NCBI GenBank assembly: GCA_002685255.1
Contig: NYWU01000041.1
Span: 62,001-126,000, forward strand
Source of the DNA: Idiomarinaceae bacterium
GTDB taxonomy: Bacteria > Pseudomonadota > Gammaproteobacteria > Enterobacterales > Alteromonadaceae
Length of the DNA stretch: 64,000 bases
Direction: 5' to 3'
Made by a program: the position numbers and the translations under genes
Shown: piece after piece, positions 38,031-48,313 of the stretch
How positions within the stretch are numbered: position 1 is the stretch's first letter
Layout of the letters: each line of letters starts with the position of its first letter
Notes under the pieces: model-generated
What the model saw: the letters and a program-made list of their open reading frames with translations, nothing else
The model's database searches: none
What the model was told of the DNA's origin: nothing

Positions 38031-41000
38031 GCAGGCTGCTGTTTAGTAATGAATTCGATGAGCGCTTCGGCGCTCATCGGTTTTGCGAAGTAGAAACCTT
38101 GTATATACTCGCATTGTAATCTTTCCAGAATGTCCAATTGAGCTTTTTGTTCAACACCTTCAGCGACAACCTTCAGTCCTAAATTATGGGCCATGCCGAT
38201 TATGGATTCGACCATCTTACGGTCGCGTTCATCGAAGGTAATGTCGTCAACAAACTCCTTATCGATTTTAAGCGTATGCATTGGGAAACGCTTGAGATAA
38301 GCGAGTGAGGAATACCCGGTGCCAAAATCATCAAGTGCAAGTTGCACGCCCATATCAGCGAGGTTTTCTAGCATCGCAATAGCACGTTCAGGATCGCTCA
38401 TCACCATACCTTCCGTAATCTCAAATTCGATGTGACGAGGATGCATATTTTCTTCTTGCAACACTTGCTCAATGAACAGGGCCAAACTTGATTGAGTAAA
38501 TTGGCGTGCTGATAGATTAATCGCGACACTGCGAGGCGCACCTTGCAATGAGAGTAGCTGGCGCATATCTCTACAGGCCGTACGTAAGACTTGTTCACTG
38601 AGCGGAATAATCAGACCGGTTTCTTCGCACAGTGGGATAAACTGTGATGGGCTAATGAATTGCCCGTATTCATCGCGAATTCGCGCCAGCGCCTCGATAC
38701 CTGAAATATGGCCCGTCGCAATTTCCATTTTCGGTTGGTAAAACACTTCGACTTGCTCGGTGCGAATGGCATGACGCACTTGGCTTTCTAATACTAATCT
38801 TTGGATCGCGTTTTCGTTCATCGATGCGTTAAAGAATTGGTAACAGTTACCTCCCCGTTGCTTGGCATGGTACATCGCTGTATCCGCCTTTTGCAGCAAC
38901 TCTTGAGAGGTATGCGCATCATGCGGATAAAGCACAATGCCAATTGAGCTGCCTAACGCAATCTCGTGTCCTTTTATACGGTAAGGCTTAGCTATTTCAG
39001 TGTTGACTTGTTGGGCAATGGAGCTGATGACATTAATATCGGTATTGTCCTCAACGAGGATACCAAATTCATCGCCACCAAGACGGTACAGGGTGTCTTG
39101 CCGTCTTCCTAATTCTGCCAAACGATCAGCGACTCGGCATAAGAGTTCATCACCGACCTCGTGACCCAATGAGTCGTTAATTCGTTTAAAGTCGTCCAAA
39201 TCAAATAATAGCAAAGCATGAGAAACACGCTTGCGTACCAAATTAGAATGACTGACTTGGAAGTAGGAGCGATTCGGTAAGCCCGTTAAGCTATCTGTAT
39301 TAGATAACCGTCGGAGTTCATTCTCTGTATTACGGCGCTCGGTAATATCGGAGAAACTGGCGACGATTAGTTTGATATCCCCGTTATCTGTGCGCACCGC
39401 ATCGAGTGTGAGTTCAAGTAATAATTCTGAACCATCGGCTTTAAAATCGGTGACTTCTCCCGACCAACGCCCTTGACGGAGTACTGTATGTTTTATCTGA
39501 TCAGTGAAGTCCCGATCATAATGGGCCAACGTGAATGCTTGACCGATGACTTGAGCGCGTTCGTAGCCGGTAATGCGTTCGTAAGCGGTATTGATCTCAC
39601 GCTTCCTGAAAAAGCGATCAAAGATGCAGATGCCATCAGAAATATTCGTCAGTGATGTTGCTAACATATCGAGTCGTTCATCACTGTTTATGATGTCAGA
39701 AATATCACTGAGTACGCCCTGAATTTTAATTGGTACGCCGTCTAGATCCGTTTGTGCCACTTCACCACGCTCTAAAACCCACAGCCACTTTTGCTCGTTT
39801 TTTAGTCGGTAGGTGCTCTGATAGTGAGCTAATTCACCTGATTTTACGCGCTCTAGCGTTGTAACCAGTTGACGAATATCCTCGGGGTGTATGTTACTTT
39901 CTTCATGTTGATGGCGACCGAAGCGTACACCATCGAGTGGAAACTGAGCGCAATGTGTCCAAATGTGCATGCGTTCGACTTCATTCTTGGGTATATGCCA
40001 CGTCCACATTTGCTGTTGCGTACCTTCTAACATTTGATGCAACGACGTGTGATCACCTTGGAGTTTACGGTAGGCTTTGAGCTTGGTTGCAATAAAGTAG
40101 TAACCAATGACAAGTCCAGTCAGTAAGAACGCTAAGCCTGCATAACTGTAGTGTATTGAACTAAAGCCAGCTGTATCGATAATGAAACTTTTTTGTTCGA
40201 TCACTTTGGTGTCTTGAGCTGGCAGCGTTGCGCGCACTAACAAAGTATATTCACCCTCTGTTAAGTTCTTAATCTTTAGCGCTTGTAGTGGCTGAAATGT
40301 TTTTTGCCAAGCCGTTTGAATGGGATCAATACGGTATTCGAAAGTTTGTGGTTGTGTGAGATTAAATGCAGGTCTCGAGTAGTCTATGTATACTGCGCCT
40401 GATGAGCTCACTTCGGCATTCAGCCACAATTTAGCCTGAGATGGATCGGGCGCATTGAATACCTCCAGCTCACCGCGATTATTGATAAGCACATTAAATC
40501 CGTGGTCAGAGTAATATTGTTGCCAAGGACCTGTAATATGCTTAGTCGGATTAAATGAATGGGCGACAATGGCGCCCTCTGCAGACGATTTGAGTCGATA
40601 TAAATTAGATGACGTTAATAAGGTCAGCGCTTGCTTCTGCGCGAGACTGAGTTGTAACACCGCACCTTGGATATCTAGTAGGTCTAACGGTTGAATATGC
40701 ACCAAGCGGTAGCTGCTATCGAGTTGAACGATGAATTCGCTGTAGAGCAAATACACCCCGTTATCGGTAAGTTCTATATCAATTAGACGTCCTTCGGGAA
40801 GCTTAGCGGTAATTGGGTTTTCGATAGTTAACTTAAATAGGTTACTGCCTAGACCATCCCAAACGTAAATGTCGCGTCCTTCGGCAAGCCAGATCCAGTC
40901 ATTAATGGGTTTGATAAACCGAATGGATTGAACGGCTTCATCATCGTACTGCAAAGGCTGTGGCAACAATTCTCCTTGATGCTCGATTAACAGTGCATTT

Positions 41001-41431
41001 TGGTTTTGCGCGATAAGTGGTGAACCTGCAATCGCAGTGATCTGTTGAATACCGGTATCGAGGAGGTGATCGCTTTGCAATACTAAAGCGGCCTCCAAAT
41101 CATGTGATCTGAATGGTAAAGCATAAATACCGAGACTGCTGCCAATGAGTAGGGACTGATCTTGATTGTTCGTTAAGCCGTGGACTTCGAGAACATTCTT
41201 GCCGGTAACGCCGTCGGTCAGCTCAATTTTACGTAAGCTGGAGCCGTCGAAGCGGTAGACAGCTTGTGGGGTGGCTAACCACAGAAAGCCGAGTGGGCCT
41301 GAAACAACGTCAATAATGGGCGCGTCGAGTTGCGCGGTCGCGTGAGGTGTATCATGCGCAAGCGAATGCGGACTAAAAGTAGCCAATGCGAAATAAACAA
41401 GGCTAGCTAAGATGATGAATGGGACACGCAA
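38021..41431 (-). CDS. Membrane sensor with Reg_prop/Y_Y_Y ectodomain, PAS, GGDEF and EAL domains
   Basis: The 1136-residue protein has a signal peptide ([14 protein letters not shown]), a periplasmic region of about 370 residues with beta-propeller repeats of Reg_prop type ([19 protein letters not shown]), a Y_Y_Y domain ([20 protein letters not shown], near 330-405), a membrane helix ([19 protein letters not shown], about 415-435), two PAS domains, a GGDEF domain with intact RLGGDEFG (about 782) and an EAL domain with IEALAR (about 911) and a C-terminal [12 protein letters not shown]. Both catalytic signatures look intact, so it could make or break c-di-GMP. The start is TTG 41431, preceded by AGGT; the ligand is unknown. 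Confidence 0.88.
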   Translation of the reverse strand: MRVPFIILASLVYFALATFSPHSLAHDTPHATAQLDAPIIDVVSGPLGFLWLATPQAVYRFDGSSLRKIELTDGVTGKNVLEVHGLTNNQDQSLLIGSSLGIYALPFRSHDLEAALVLQSDHLLDTGIQQITAIAGSPLIAQNQNALLIEHQGELLPQPLQYDDEAVQSIRFIKPINDWIWLAEGRDIYVWDGLGSNLFKLTIENPITAKLPEGRLIDIELTDNGVYLLYSEFIVQLDSSYRLVHIQPLDLLDIQGAVLQLSLAQKQALTLLTSSNLYRLKSSAEGAIVAHSFNPTKHITGPWQQYYSDHGFNVLINNRGELEVFNAPDPSQAKLWLNAEVSSSGAVYIDYSRPAFNLTQPQTFEYRIDPIQTAWQKTFQPLQALKIKNLTEGEYTLLVRATLPAQDTKVIEQKSFIIDTAGFSSIHYSYAGLAFLLTGLVIGYYFIATKLKAYRKLQGDHTSLHQMLEGTQQQMWTWHIPKNEVERMHIWTHCAQFPLDGVRFGRHQHEESNIHPEDIRQLVTTLERVKSGELAHYQSTYRLKNEQKWLWVLERGEVAQTDLDGVPIKIQGVLSDISDIINSDERLDMLATSLTNISDGICIFDRFFRKREINTAYERITGYERAQVIGQAFTLAHYDRDFTDQIKHTVLRQGRWSGEVTDFKADGSELLLELTLDAVRTDNGDIKLIVASFSDITERRNTENELRRLSNTDSLTGLPNRSYFQVSHSNLVRKRVSHALLLFDLDDFKRINDSLGHEVGDELLCRVADRLAELGRRQDTLYRLGGDEFGILVEDNTDINVISSIAQQVNTEIAKPYRIKGHEIALGSSIGIVLYPHDAHTSQELLQKADTAMYHAKQRGGNCYQFFNASMNENAIQRLVLESQVRHAIRTEQVEVFYQPKMEIATGHISGIEALARIRDEYGQFISPSQFIPLCEETGLIIPLSEQVLRTACRDMRQLLSLQGAPRSVAINLSARQFTQSSLALFIEQVLQEENMHPRHIEFEITEGMVMSDPERAIAMLENLADMGVQLALDDFGTGYSSLAYLKRFPMHTLKIDKEFVDDITFDERDRKMVESIIGMAHNLGLKVVAEGVEQKAQLDILERLQCEYIQGFYFAKPMSAEALIEFITKQQPAYS

Positions 41432-41488
41432 CTTAAGGACCTGATTAATGGCTGCTCTACAGCTCTTATAATTTGTTAATTGAGTGTT

Positions 41489-41517
41489 ACGCTAACTTAA
41501 AGACAAAAATCTGTCAA
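41489..41517 (-). promoter_or_regulatory. Possible promoter of the GGDEF/EAL sensor gene
   Basis: On the minus strand a perfect TTGACA (41517-41512) is followed after 17 bases by TAGCGT (41494-41489), a weak -10. The site is about 57 bases upstream of the TTG start. Confidence 0.4.
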
Positions 41518-41531
41518 AGCTATTATAACCC

Positions 41532-44255
41532 TTACTGCTGGCACGATAACAATACAATTTGTCTTGGTTGTTCAATAATTAAACGTCTGATCTCATTAAG
41601 CCAATCAGAGAGTTGTAACTGTTCCAGTGCCTGACTCATTTCATGATTACGCTCGAAGTGAGTCTCGCCCATTTGAATCGCTCCCCAAAACCTTTGGCTA
41701 CGGGTGCGTAAACTGCGGTCATTAACCGTCAGTTGTTCCGCCAGAGTATGTTTAGCATGCTTCCAACGTTGTAAAGTCAAAAGGTCATCTAATTGCGCCA
41801 CTTTCTCAGCGAGTACGGAGAGAATTTGTTGGTGCAGCTGGTCTGGCTCGTGCGTAGGTGATTGGATAAACACCATAAAGCCAGGGAGACGGCGCACGGG
41901 GAAATATTGGCTGCCCACTACGTAGCCCAGTTGACGCTGAGTGCGTAGTTCGTCAAATAGGCCTGCATTTAATAGTTGCTGCGCCAACATCCATGTAATT
42001 TGCTGTTCAGGGCTATCGTTATCACCTTGGAAATATACTAAGGTAGCATTGTCGTCTGTTGTTTGGGCGACGGTCTGCTTGCGCACTTCGCCTGGTCCAA
42101 GTCGCGTTGGACTGAGTTGCGGTGGCTGCGCGGTTAAACGTCCCTCGGCGCTCTCGCTGATTAACTGATGTAGCTCTAAGGCGGTTTTTGCTCTCCAGTC
42201 ACCGTGAATCAGTGCCGAAACAGTCATCGACTTAAACAATTCACTGCTCATTTGAGAAAACGCTTTATAATTTAAGTCGCCCAGTCCTTCTGCCATATCG
42301 TGTAGGGCAAACAAGCGTGGCTGTAGCGTTAAGTTGAGCTCGGCAAATAGTCGATTCAGTGGCTGATTTTTGTGCGCCGATTGCCAATTCTGTTGTAATT
42401 GCTGCGCAACGGCGGTAAAACGATTGCGTTGAAACTTGATCTTCCATGCTTGCTTCATCAACTGTTTAAGCAGCGGAAGCTGGCCTGCGGATAGACCCAT
42501 TGTATGGATCGTCATACCTGACTGAGTCGGGTAGATATTAAAGTGCAATCCAGCAACTTCAGCATCGTATAAAGCCTCATTCAGTGAGTCGATAAGTAGT
42601 TCAGACCAAAGCCGTGCAACCGCAAAATGCGTGGCGGATTGATTAACGGTTGGGGACTCTAGGTTGAGATAAATATGACCCTTGGGCACCCTGAAGTCAG
42701 GGTCCTGAAAATGCCAAATGGTGATCCCATTTTTGTTGATCACAGCGTTGGGCTCGTTGGCTTTACGCTCCAATGGGTAGGGTTCCATATGGTCTGTAAT
42801 GTAAGGGTTTTGTGCAGGAAGTCGGATATCAATCGGCAAGCGCGCAGCCCTAAGTATTGCCAGTTCATCTGCCGACAAAGCTCGGATGCTGTATGGCGTA
42901 TGGTACAGCTCGGTTTGCCGATCAGTGTCTACATCACAATGGATTAACGTGATACGCGCTCGCTCAGGAGCCATAAGATCAAGCGTGCTTTTCGCGCGTT
43001 GAATCGAGAGCCCATCCATACGGTAATCGCCGTAAACAACGTCGTGTATGGGATAATGGTGCGCATTGACCGAAAGTTGCGGCGCTAGCTCGCCTGCTGG
43101 CGGACTTTCCTGAAAATGAAAAGAAAGCTCTGAAGTTAACCGTTTTTCTTCGTAGCGCCACGTTTCGAGGCCTTCGTTTTTAATTTTACGGATGTAGTTG
43201 AAGACTGTTTGCGCGACCTGAAACGCGTTGTTTACACCGTCCTCTGTCAGTTGAATATTAATATTGAAATCTTTGTAGCCACTGCCACTCATGCCTCCAC
43301 CCGCCGACAGGCTATTTACCCAACCTTGCGCTCTTAACGCAGCGTATAGGCTATATGGGCCTTCATAACCGAGGATGTGAGCAATAAAACTGGTGGTCTT
43401 GTTATTGTAATCATCATCGATGCCCGGCAACGGTAGAGTGATAATCAACCGTCGTGCTGGATTGACCGGTTTGACCTGAATATAAACACCCATTTGCGTG
43501 GGTAAGTAGAGTGGTAACGCCTCTAATTGTTGCGGATTGTTCGCTTTGCCGCTCGGAAGTTTGGCAAAGTGCTGCTCGGCAAGTTGGGCTAAGTCATCAA
43601 CGGATTGAGCACCGACGATCGTTAAACGCATATTGTCGGCATTAAAATAGGTCTCGAAAAATTCGCGCAGTTGTTCTTGTAAGGTCTGGCTATTATTTTC
43701 GACTAGCGTATCTAAATTACCCACTGAGAATTTGCTAAAAGGATGTTCAGGATTACATGTCGATTTATGCACTTGATAAAGGCGGCGTAATTCATCTTTT
43801 TCCTTTAAACGGAACTCCGACTCGATGGATTGACGCTCTTTTCTGATCAATGCCTCGTCGAATAGCGGCGCCGTAAACATCGCAGAAAAGTAATCGAGTG
43901 CGCGGGATAGGGCACGCGTTTGACAATCAAAAAAGAAGTTACAGAATTCAGACCCTGTCCATGCATTTTGTTGGCCGCCATAGGCACTTAAAAACTCTGG
44001 AAATTCGTTGGGGTCAGGGTACTGGCTGTTGCCTAAAAAGAGCATATGCTCGAGAAAATGAGCAAGACCTTGAGTCTCAAGCGGATCATTGAAATGACCC
44101 GCTCTGACGGCGAGTGCGGCAGACGCCTTTTTACTGTTCGGAATCTGCACGCATAAAACTGACAGTCCATTTTGCAGTCTCATGGCACGAAAGTTCCGTG
44201 AATCTTTTGGGCTCTTTACAACTTCACCGAGCTCTTCTCTGAGCGGTTGCGTCAT
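41532..44255 (-). CDS. M16 family zinc metallopeptidase, pitrilysin/insulinase-type
   Basis: The 907-residue protein is of the protease III (Ptr)/insulinase class. The inverted zinc motif HFLEH is at His66-Glu69-His70, in GLAHFLEHMLFLGNSQYPD, with the distal Glu in ERQSIESEF. Four M16-type alpha-beta domains are expected from the length. Unlike E. coli Ptr there is no N-terminal signal peptide, so it should act in the cytoplasm. It follows bamE after 14 bases on the same strand, so co-transcription is likely although no functional link is known. Confidence 0.88.
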   Translation of the reverse strand: MTQPLREELGEVVKSPKDSRNFRAMRLQNGLSVLCVQIPNSKKASAALAVRAGHFNDPLETQGLAHFLEHMLFLGNSQYPDPNEFPEFLSAYGGQQNAWTGSEFCNFFFDCQTRALSRALDYFSAMFTAPLFDEALIRKERQSIESEFRLKEKDELRRLYQVHKSTCNPEHPFSKFSVGNLDTLVENNSQTLQEQLREFFETYFNADNMRLTIVGAQSVDDLAQLAEQHFAKLPSGKANNPQQLEALPLYLPTQMGVYIQVKPVNPARRLIITLPLPGIDDDYNNKTTSFIAHILGYEGPYSLYAALRAQGWVNSLSAGGGMSGSGYKDFNINIQLTEDGVNNAFQVAQTVFNYIRKIKNEGLETWRYEEKRLTSELSFHFQESPPAGELAPQLSVNAHHYPIHDVVYGDYRMDGLSIQRAKSTLDLMAPERARITLIHCDVDTDRQTELYHTPYSIRALSADELAILRAARLPIDIRLPAQNPYITDHMEPYPLERKANEPNAVINKNGITIWHFQDPDFRVPKGHIYLNLESPTVNQSATHFAVARLWSELLIDSLNEALYDAEVAGLHFNIYPTQSGMTIHTMGLSAGQLPLLKQLMKQAWKIKFQRNRFTAVAQQLQQNWQSAHKNQPLNRLFAELNLTLQPRLFALHDMAEGLGDLNYKAFSQMSSELFKSMTVSALIHGDWRAKTALELHQLISESAEGRLTAQPPQLSPTRLGPGEVRKQTVAQTTDDNATLVYFQGDNDSPEQQITWMLAQQLLNAGLFDELRTQRQLGYVVGSQYFPVRRLPGFMVFIQSPTHEPDQLHQQILSVLAEKVAQLDDLLTLQRWKHAKHTLAEQLTVNDRSLRTRSQRFWGAIQMGETHFERNHEMSQALEQLQLSDWLNEIRRLIIEQPRQIVLLSCQQ

Positions 44256-44269
44256 AGGGCTTTAAACCG

Positions 44270-44629
44270 TTACTGATCGAGCGGTGTGTCGAAGTTTTCT
44301 GGTTTATCAAAGTCACCCGATAAACTGGCAAGTTGTCCTTCGTTAAAGTCTAGAACTAACTCCTTTCGAAACGGCTTGCCCTCGTTTGGATTCATATCAT
44401 ATACATAGACCCAACGGTCACTGTTAAAACTGTTCTCCGCCACAGGGCGACCCAACACGAAAGCGACTTGTTCTTGTGTCATACCGATACGTAGCTTATC
44501 GACATCGCGCTGTTCGAGGTAGTTGCCTTGGGGAATATCAATACGATACACCCAGTCATTTAATACAGAGCAACCTGATAGGCCTGCGACGACCGCTACA
44601 GCGGCCAAAGTTTTTCCGATTTGTTTCAT
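44270..44629 (-). CDS. bamE: Outer-membrane assembly lipoprotein BamE
   Basis: BamE (SmpA) is a lipoprotein subunit of the BAM complex that folds beta-barrels into the outer membrane. The 119-residue protein has a lipobox LSGC with lipidated Cys20, followed by VYRIDIPQGNYLEQ, the conserved motif DKLRIGMTQEQVAFVLGRP and WVYVYDMNPN, all matching the family. It lies downstream of recN on the same strand, matching the E. coli grpE-nadK-recN-bamE neighbourhood. Confidence 0.95.
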   Translation of the reverse strand: MKQIGKTLAAVAVVAGLSGCSVLNDWVYRIDIPQGNYLEQRDVDKLRIGMTQEQVAFVLGRPVAENSFNSDRWVYVYDMNPNEGKPFRKELVLDFNEGQLASLSGDFDKPENFDTPLDQ

Positions 44630-44707
44630 TAACTACTCTTACCGTTAAATGTTGTCACCGATGATAAACAAACAAAACCGAGTTAGCTAGCGTTGGCGTA
44701 GGAAAAC

Positions 44708-46372
44708 TTAATGAATAAGTAACTCACGCGCGTTATCTTTAGTCTTTTCGGTAATGCTATCGCCGCCTAACAGGCGAGCCAGCTCATCGATTCGTTGTTC
44801 TTCATTAAGCTGCCAAACGTGTGTTTCTGTTTGTGCGCCATCGGTTTGCTTGAGTACCTGCATCTGATGATGCCCCTTCGCAGCAACTTGCGGTAGGTGA
44901 GTTACACAGATAATTTGGCACTGCTCGCCGAGACTACGTAACATCGAACCGACAACTGCTGCGGTAGGGCCGCTGACGCCTACATCGACTTCGTCGAACA
45001 TCATGGTAGGTACCGTATTTTGATTGGCACACATGACCTGTATGGCAAGGCTAATACGTGATAGTTCCCCACCTGATGCAACTTTACTCAGTGCTTGTAG
45101 GGGCTGCCCAGGGTTGGTGGTGACGGTAAAACAGATTTCATCGGTGCCCCAGAGTGTTGCTGTGGCTTTGTCGTCATGATTGACCTGGATGACAAATTCA
45201 CCATGGGGCATATTCAACTTATTCATGGCGCGGGAAATTTCTGCACCCAGGTTATCAGCTGCTTGTTTGCGGCTCGTCGATAACTTAAGTGCTGCTTGCC
45301 GATATTGACTACGTAATGCTTGACGCTGTTCGACTAATTGTTGGTTGTCTTCCTCGGCGCGTTCGAGTTCATCTAACTGTTGTTGTAACTGTTGATGATG
45401 TTGATACAAGTCGATTGGAGCAACGTGATGCTTCTTAGCAAGGGCAATCGCTTGACTCATGCGCTGCTCAGTGAGTTCAAGTTGCTCGGGATCAATATCA
45501 AGCTGCTCTTGATAATTACGCAGTTCCAAAGCGGTTTCCTCGATGTGAACTTTAGCTTGTTCAAGTAATGCCAGAATTGGTTGAATCTGTTCATCGAGTT
45601 CGGCGGATTCCTCTAGCCGCCCATGCGCTGCTTGAATGAGTCCTGACACATTATTGTGCTCTCCATCATAGAGTGCATTTAAAGCAAAGGCGCTGTTTTC
45701 AGTCAAAGCGCGAACATGAGTCAGCCGTTTATGATCACTTTCGAGTTGTTCAAATTCACCGTCAGCGATATTACACTCATTCAGTTCTTTAACTTGGTAA
45801 CTTAACAGTTGCTTCTGAGCTGATAACTCTTCTTTACGCTGTTGATGTTGGCGAAAGCGTTTTTCGGTGCTCGCCCAGTTTCGATAGCAGTTTTGCACCT
45901 CTGTAATCAGTTCACCGTGTTGTGCAAATTGATCGAGTAACTCGCGTTGGTGTTCTTCCTTTACGAGTAACTGGTGCTCATGTTGGCCATGAATATTGAC
46001 CAAAGTCGGGGCTAAGGTACGTTGTTGTGTCAGCGTAACGGGGGCGCCATTGACCCAAGCGCGTGAACGCCCATCTTTACTGATGGTGCGACGTAAAACA
46101 CACTCTAAATCATCGTCGAGCTCGTTGTTGATGAGCCAGCGATGGGCAGGGCTCTCGCGGGTAATGGTGAAGCGGGCACTGATATCGGTCTTATCGCAAC
46201 CGGGTCTTACCCAGTTGGCATCGGCACGTCCGCCTAGGCATAGCCCGAGCGCATCAAGCGCGATAGATTTACCCGCACCGGTTTCGCCCGTGATGGCTGT
46301 CATTCCATTTTTAAATTCAATATCTAACTGCTTGACGATTGCAAAATTGCGAATGTGTAACTCAGTCAACAT
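44708..46372 (-). CDS. recN: DNA repair protein RecN
   Basis: RecN is an SMC-like ATPase needed for repair of double-strand breaks. In the 554-residue protein, Walker A GETGAGKS is at residues 29-36, the middle 200 residues or so are coiled-coil-rich, and the ABC signature region (LSKVASGGELSRISLAIQV) with Walker B (TMMFDEVDVGVSG) is in the C-terminal third. ATG 46372 is seven bases after GAGGAG; the frame extends five codons upstream but that start would skip the Shine-Dalgarno. LexA-type sites lie 35-70 bases upstream. Confidence 0.97.
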   Translation of the reverse strand: MLTELHIRNFAIVKQLDIEFKNGMTAITGETGAGKSIALDALGLCLGGRADANWVRPGCDKTDISARFTITRESPAHRWLINNELDDDLECVLRRTISKDGRSRAWVNGAPVTLTQQRTLAPTLVNIHGQHEHQLLVKEEHQRELLDQFAQHGELITEVQNCYRNWASTEKRFRQHQQRKEELSAQKQLLSYQVKELNECNIADGEFEQLESDHKRLTHVRALTENSAFALNALYDGEHNNVSGLIQAAHGRLEESAELDEQIQPILALLEQAKVHIEETALELRNYQEQLDIDPEQLELTEQRMSQAIALAKKHHVAPIDLYQHHQQLQQQLDELERAEEDNQQLVEQRQALRSQYRQAALKLSTSRKQAADNLGAEISRAMNKLNMPHGEFVIQVNHDDKATATLWGTDEICFTVTTNPGQPLQALSKVASGGELSRISLAIQVMCANQNTVPTMMFDEVDVGVSGPTAAVVGSMLRSLGEQCQIICVTHLPQVAAKGHHQMQVLKQTDGAQTETHVWQLNEEQRIDELARLLGGDSITEKTKDNARELLIH

Positions 46373-46406
46373 GGCTGGGCTCCTCACAATAAAAATAACA
46401 GTAACA

Positions 46407-46422
46407 CTGTTTGCTTATACAG
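46407..46422. promoter_or_regulatory. LexA operator upstream of recN
   Basis: CTGTTTGCTTATACAG has the CTG-N10-CAG spacing of the SOS box; on the minus strand it reads CTGTATAAGCAAACAG. It lies 35-50 bases before the recN start. Confidence 0.75.
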
Positions 46423-46444
46423 TATATACAGTAGTTATACAGTA
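46417..46444. repeat. Three direct ATACAGTA half-sites upstream of recN
   Basis: ATACAGTA occurs at 46417-46424, 46426-46433 and 46437-46444, each one half of a LexA box. The first overlaps the full SOS box. The rest may form degenerate secondary boxes; E. coli recN likewise has more than one LexA site. Confidence 0.5.
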
Positions 46445-46488
46445 TTATTGTTCAAATGCAATGCAGCGAGTGACTTTTTTTTAGTCAG

Positions 46489-47370
46489 CTAGAAAAGACG
46501 ACTGCCCCAGCCGAGCTTATTACGCAGAACGTGATAGTAGCTGTGTGTTGTTGGGTGCACCATGGTCAGCGTGTGAGGGTGTTTTTCGATAATCACTTCA
46601 TCTCCCGGCATCACATCGAGGCGCCCATGACCATCACAACTGATTTGTAAATGATCGTTGTCTTTGGCGGCTCGCAGTCGCACTTGTGAGTTTGCGTCGA
46701 GCACTATAGGACGGCTACTCAGCGTATGGGGGAACATCGGAACTAAGGTAATAGCGTTCAAATTGGGATGTAAAATGGGGCCTCCACCCGAAAGTGAATA
46801 CGCTGTAGAGCCGGTTGGTGTGGCGACAATAACGCCATCAGAGCGTTGCGAAAAGACAAACTGGTCATCCACGTACAGTTCAAATTCGATCATGTGTGCG
46901 ACTTTGTCAGAGTGGAGCACGATCTCGTTCACCGCCACCCCTTGTTGCTTGATCGATTCGCCCTTCACCGAGGCAGAGAGGAGAAATCGTTCTTCTCTCA
47001 CATACTTGCCTGCCAATACATCCATCAGCGCGCTCACCGCGTCCTCCGGTGCTAAATCAGTTAAGAAGCCCAGGTTACCGCGATTTACTCCAATAACCGC
47101 CACATCATGGTCACACAATGCGCGAGCGGCACCGAGCATATTGCCATCTCCGCCTACTACCACGGCAATATCGGCCCACTCACCGAGCTTTTCGAGCGAG
47201 CCTGTATCGATACAACTGCCTGGTTTCACTTGGGTTGCGCAGCGTTCTTCCAAACAAACTTCATACTGGCTTTCACACAAGGCACTGATAAGCGCCTCAA
47301 GCGTATGGCGAGTGCCAGTATCATTAATTTTTCCTAATAGCGCGACGCGCTTAAATGCGGGTTGTGTCAT
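46489..47370 (-). CDS. nadK: NAD kinase
   Basis: NadK phosphorylates NAD to NADP and sets the cellular NADPH pool. The 293-residue protein (292 in E. coli) has the GGDGN motif in [16 protein letters not shown], the NADP-binding [15 protein letters not shown], and the glycine-rich [21 protein letters not shown] chose ATG 47370; a TTG seven codons upstream would add residues not found in the family. It is divergent from grpE and upstream of recN, the same arrangement as E. coli. Confidence 0.97.
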   Translation of the reverse strand: MTQPAFKRVALLGKINDTGTRHTLEALISALCESQYEVCLEERCATQVKPGSCIDTGSLEKLGEWADIAVVVGGDGNMLGAARALCDHDVAVIGVNRGNLGFLTDLAPEDAVSALMDVLAGKYVREERFLLSASVKGESIKQQGVAVNEIVLHSDKVAHMIEFELYVDDQFVFSQRSDGVIVATPTGSTAYSLSGGGPILHPNLNAITLVPMFPHTLSSRPIVLDANSQVRLRAAKDNDHLQISCDGHGRLDVMPGDEVIIEKHPHTLTMVHPTTHSYYHVLRNKLGWGSRLF

Positions 47371-47444
47371 AGGGCTTACCGCTGTCCTCAAGTCGTTAGT
47401 TAACGCTACGTGTTGCGTTAATTTTTATCAAGCGAAATAAAGGT

Positions 47445-47473
47445 CTTGAATCTTAATCCGACTATCCCCACAT
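47445..47473 (+). promoter_or_regulatory. Heat-shock (sigma-32) promoter of grpE
   Basis: CTTGAA (47445-47450) is followed after 15 bases by CCCCACAT (47466-47473), which differs from the sigma-32 consensus CCCCATNT at one defined position. It lies 41 bases before the grpE ATG. Confidence 0.8.
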
Positions 47474-47514
47474 AACAACGCATACGTTCATTGGACATTT
47501 AAAGAGTATGGGTT

Positions 47515-48189
47515 ATGAGTGATAAGCAATCGAAGCAAACAACCGAAAACTTTGAGCAGCAAGCACAAGAAGCCGCTCAACAAGAGGCTGCGAAAGAAGC
47601 AGCCGAGAAAGCAGCTGAGCAAGCGTTAGGTAGCGATGAGCAGCCGGAAACCCAACAGCAAACAGCTGCGGCAGCGGACAATCAAGCGGACCGTATCGCG
47701 GAGCTTGAGCTCGCTTTGACCAAGGCCGAAGCCAAAGTGAACGAGCAAAAAGAGTCAGTATTGCGTAGTCAGGCGGAAATGGAAAACGTACGTCGTCGCG
47801 CGAGTCAGGATGTGGAGAAGGCACATAAATTTGCGTTAGAGAAGTTTGCCAACGAACTACTCACCAGTGTTGATAATCTTGAGCGCGCGATGCAAGCCGC
47901 TGATACCGAAAACCCAGAGTTAAAAAGCTTTTTAGAAGGCATTGAGCTGACCTATAAAAGTCTGACATCAACGCTAGATAAGTTCGGCGTAAAAGCGGTA
48001 GGCGAAGAAGGCGAGGTTTTCAATCCAGACCTGCACCAAGCGATGTCGATGCAAGAGTCGGCAGAGCATAAAAACAACACCATTATCGCCGTTATGCAGA
48101 AAGGGTATGAACTCAACGGACGTTTATTGCGCCCAGCCATGGTGATGGTGGCACGCAATAGTAACGGCAGCGTGGATACAAAAGCATAA
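47515..48189 (+). CDS. grpE: Nucleotide exchange factor GrpE
   Basis: GrpE releases ADP from DnaK and so resets the Hsp70 cycle. The 224-residue protein has an Ala/Gln/Glu-rich N-terminal extension (about residues 1-60), a long dimerisation helix with [20 protein letters not shown], and the C-terminal beta-wing domain containing [20 protein letters not shown] and [16 protein letters not shown]. It is slightly longer than E. coli GrpE (197), the extra length being in the N-terminal tail. It is followed by dnaK after 124 bases that hold a separate promoter. Confidence 0.96.
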   Translation: MSDKQSKQTTENFEQQAQEAAQQEAAKEAAEKAAEQALGSDEQPETQQQTAAAADNQADRIAELELALTKAEAKVNEQKESVLRSQAEMENVRRRASQDVEKAHKFALEKFANELLTSVDNLERAMQAADTENPELKSFLEGIELTYKSLTSTLDKFGVKAVGEEGEVFNPDLHQAMSMQESAEHKNNTIIAVMQKGYELNGRLLRPAMVMVARNSNGSVDTKA

Positions 48190-48215
48190 TTTGTAAGAGA
48201 AATTATGTTTTAGGG

Positions 48216-48243
48216 CTTGTAATTTTAAATGTAGCCCCCAAAT
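48216..48243 (+). promoter_or_regulatory. Heat-shock (sigma-32) promoter of dnaK
   Basis: CTTGTA (48216-48221) is followed after 14 bases by CCCCAAAT (48236-48243), one mismatch from CCCCATNT. It lies about 70 bases before the dnaK ATG. Confidence 0.75.
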
Positions 48244-48313
48244 AACAGTTATCGAAATCATTAACGCTCAAACCAGAGCGGTTTGAACAGAATAGAAGTA
48301 GTGGAGATTAATT

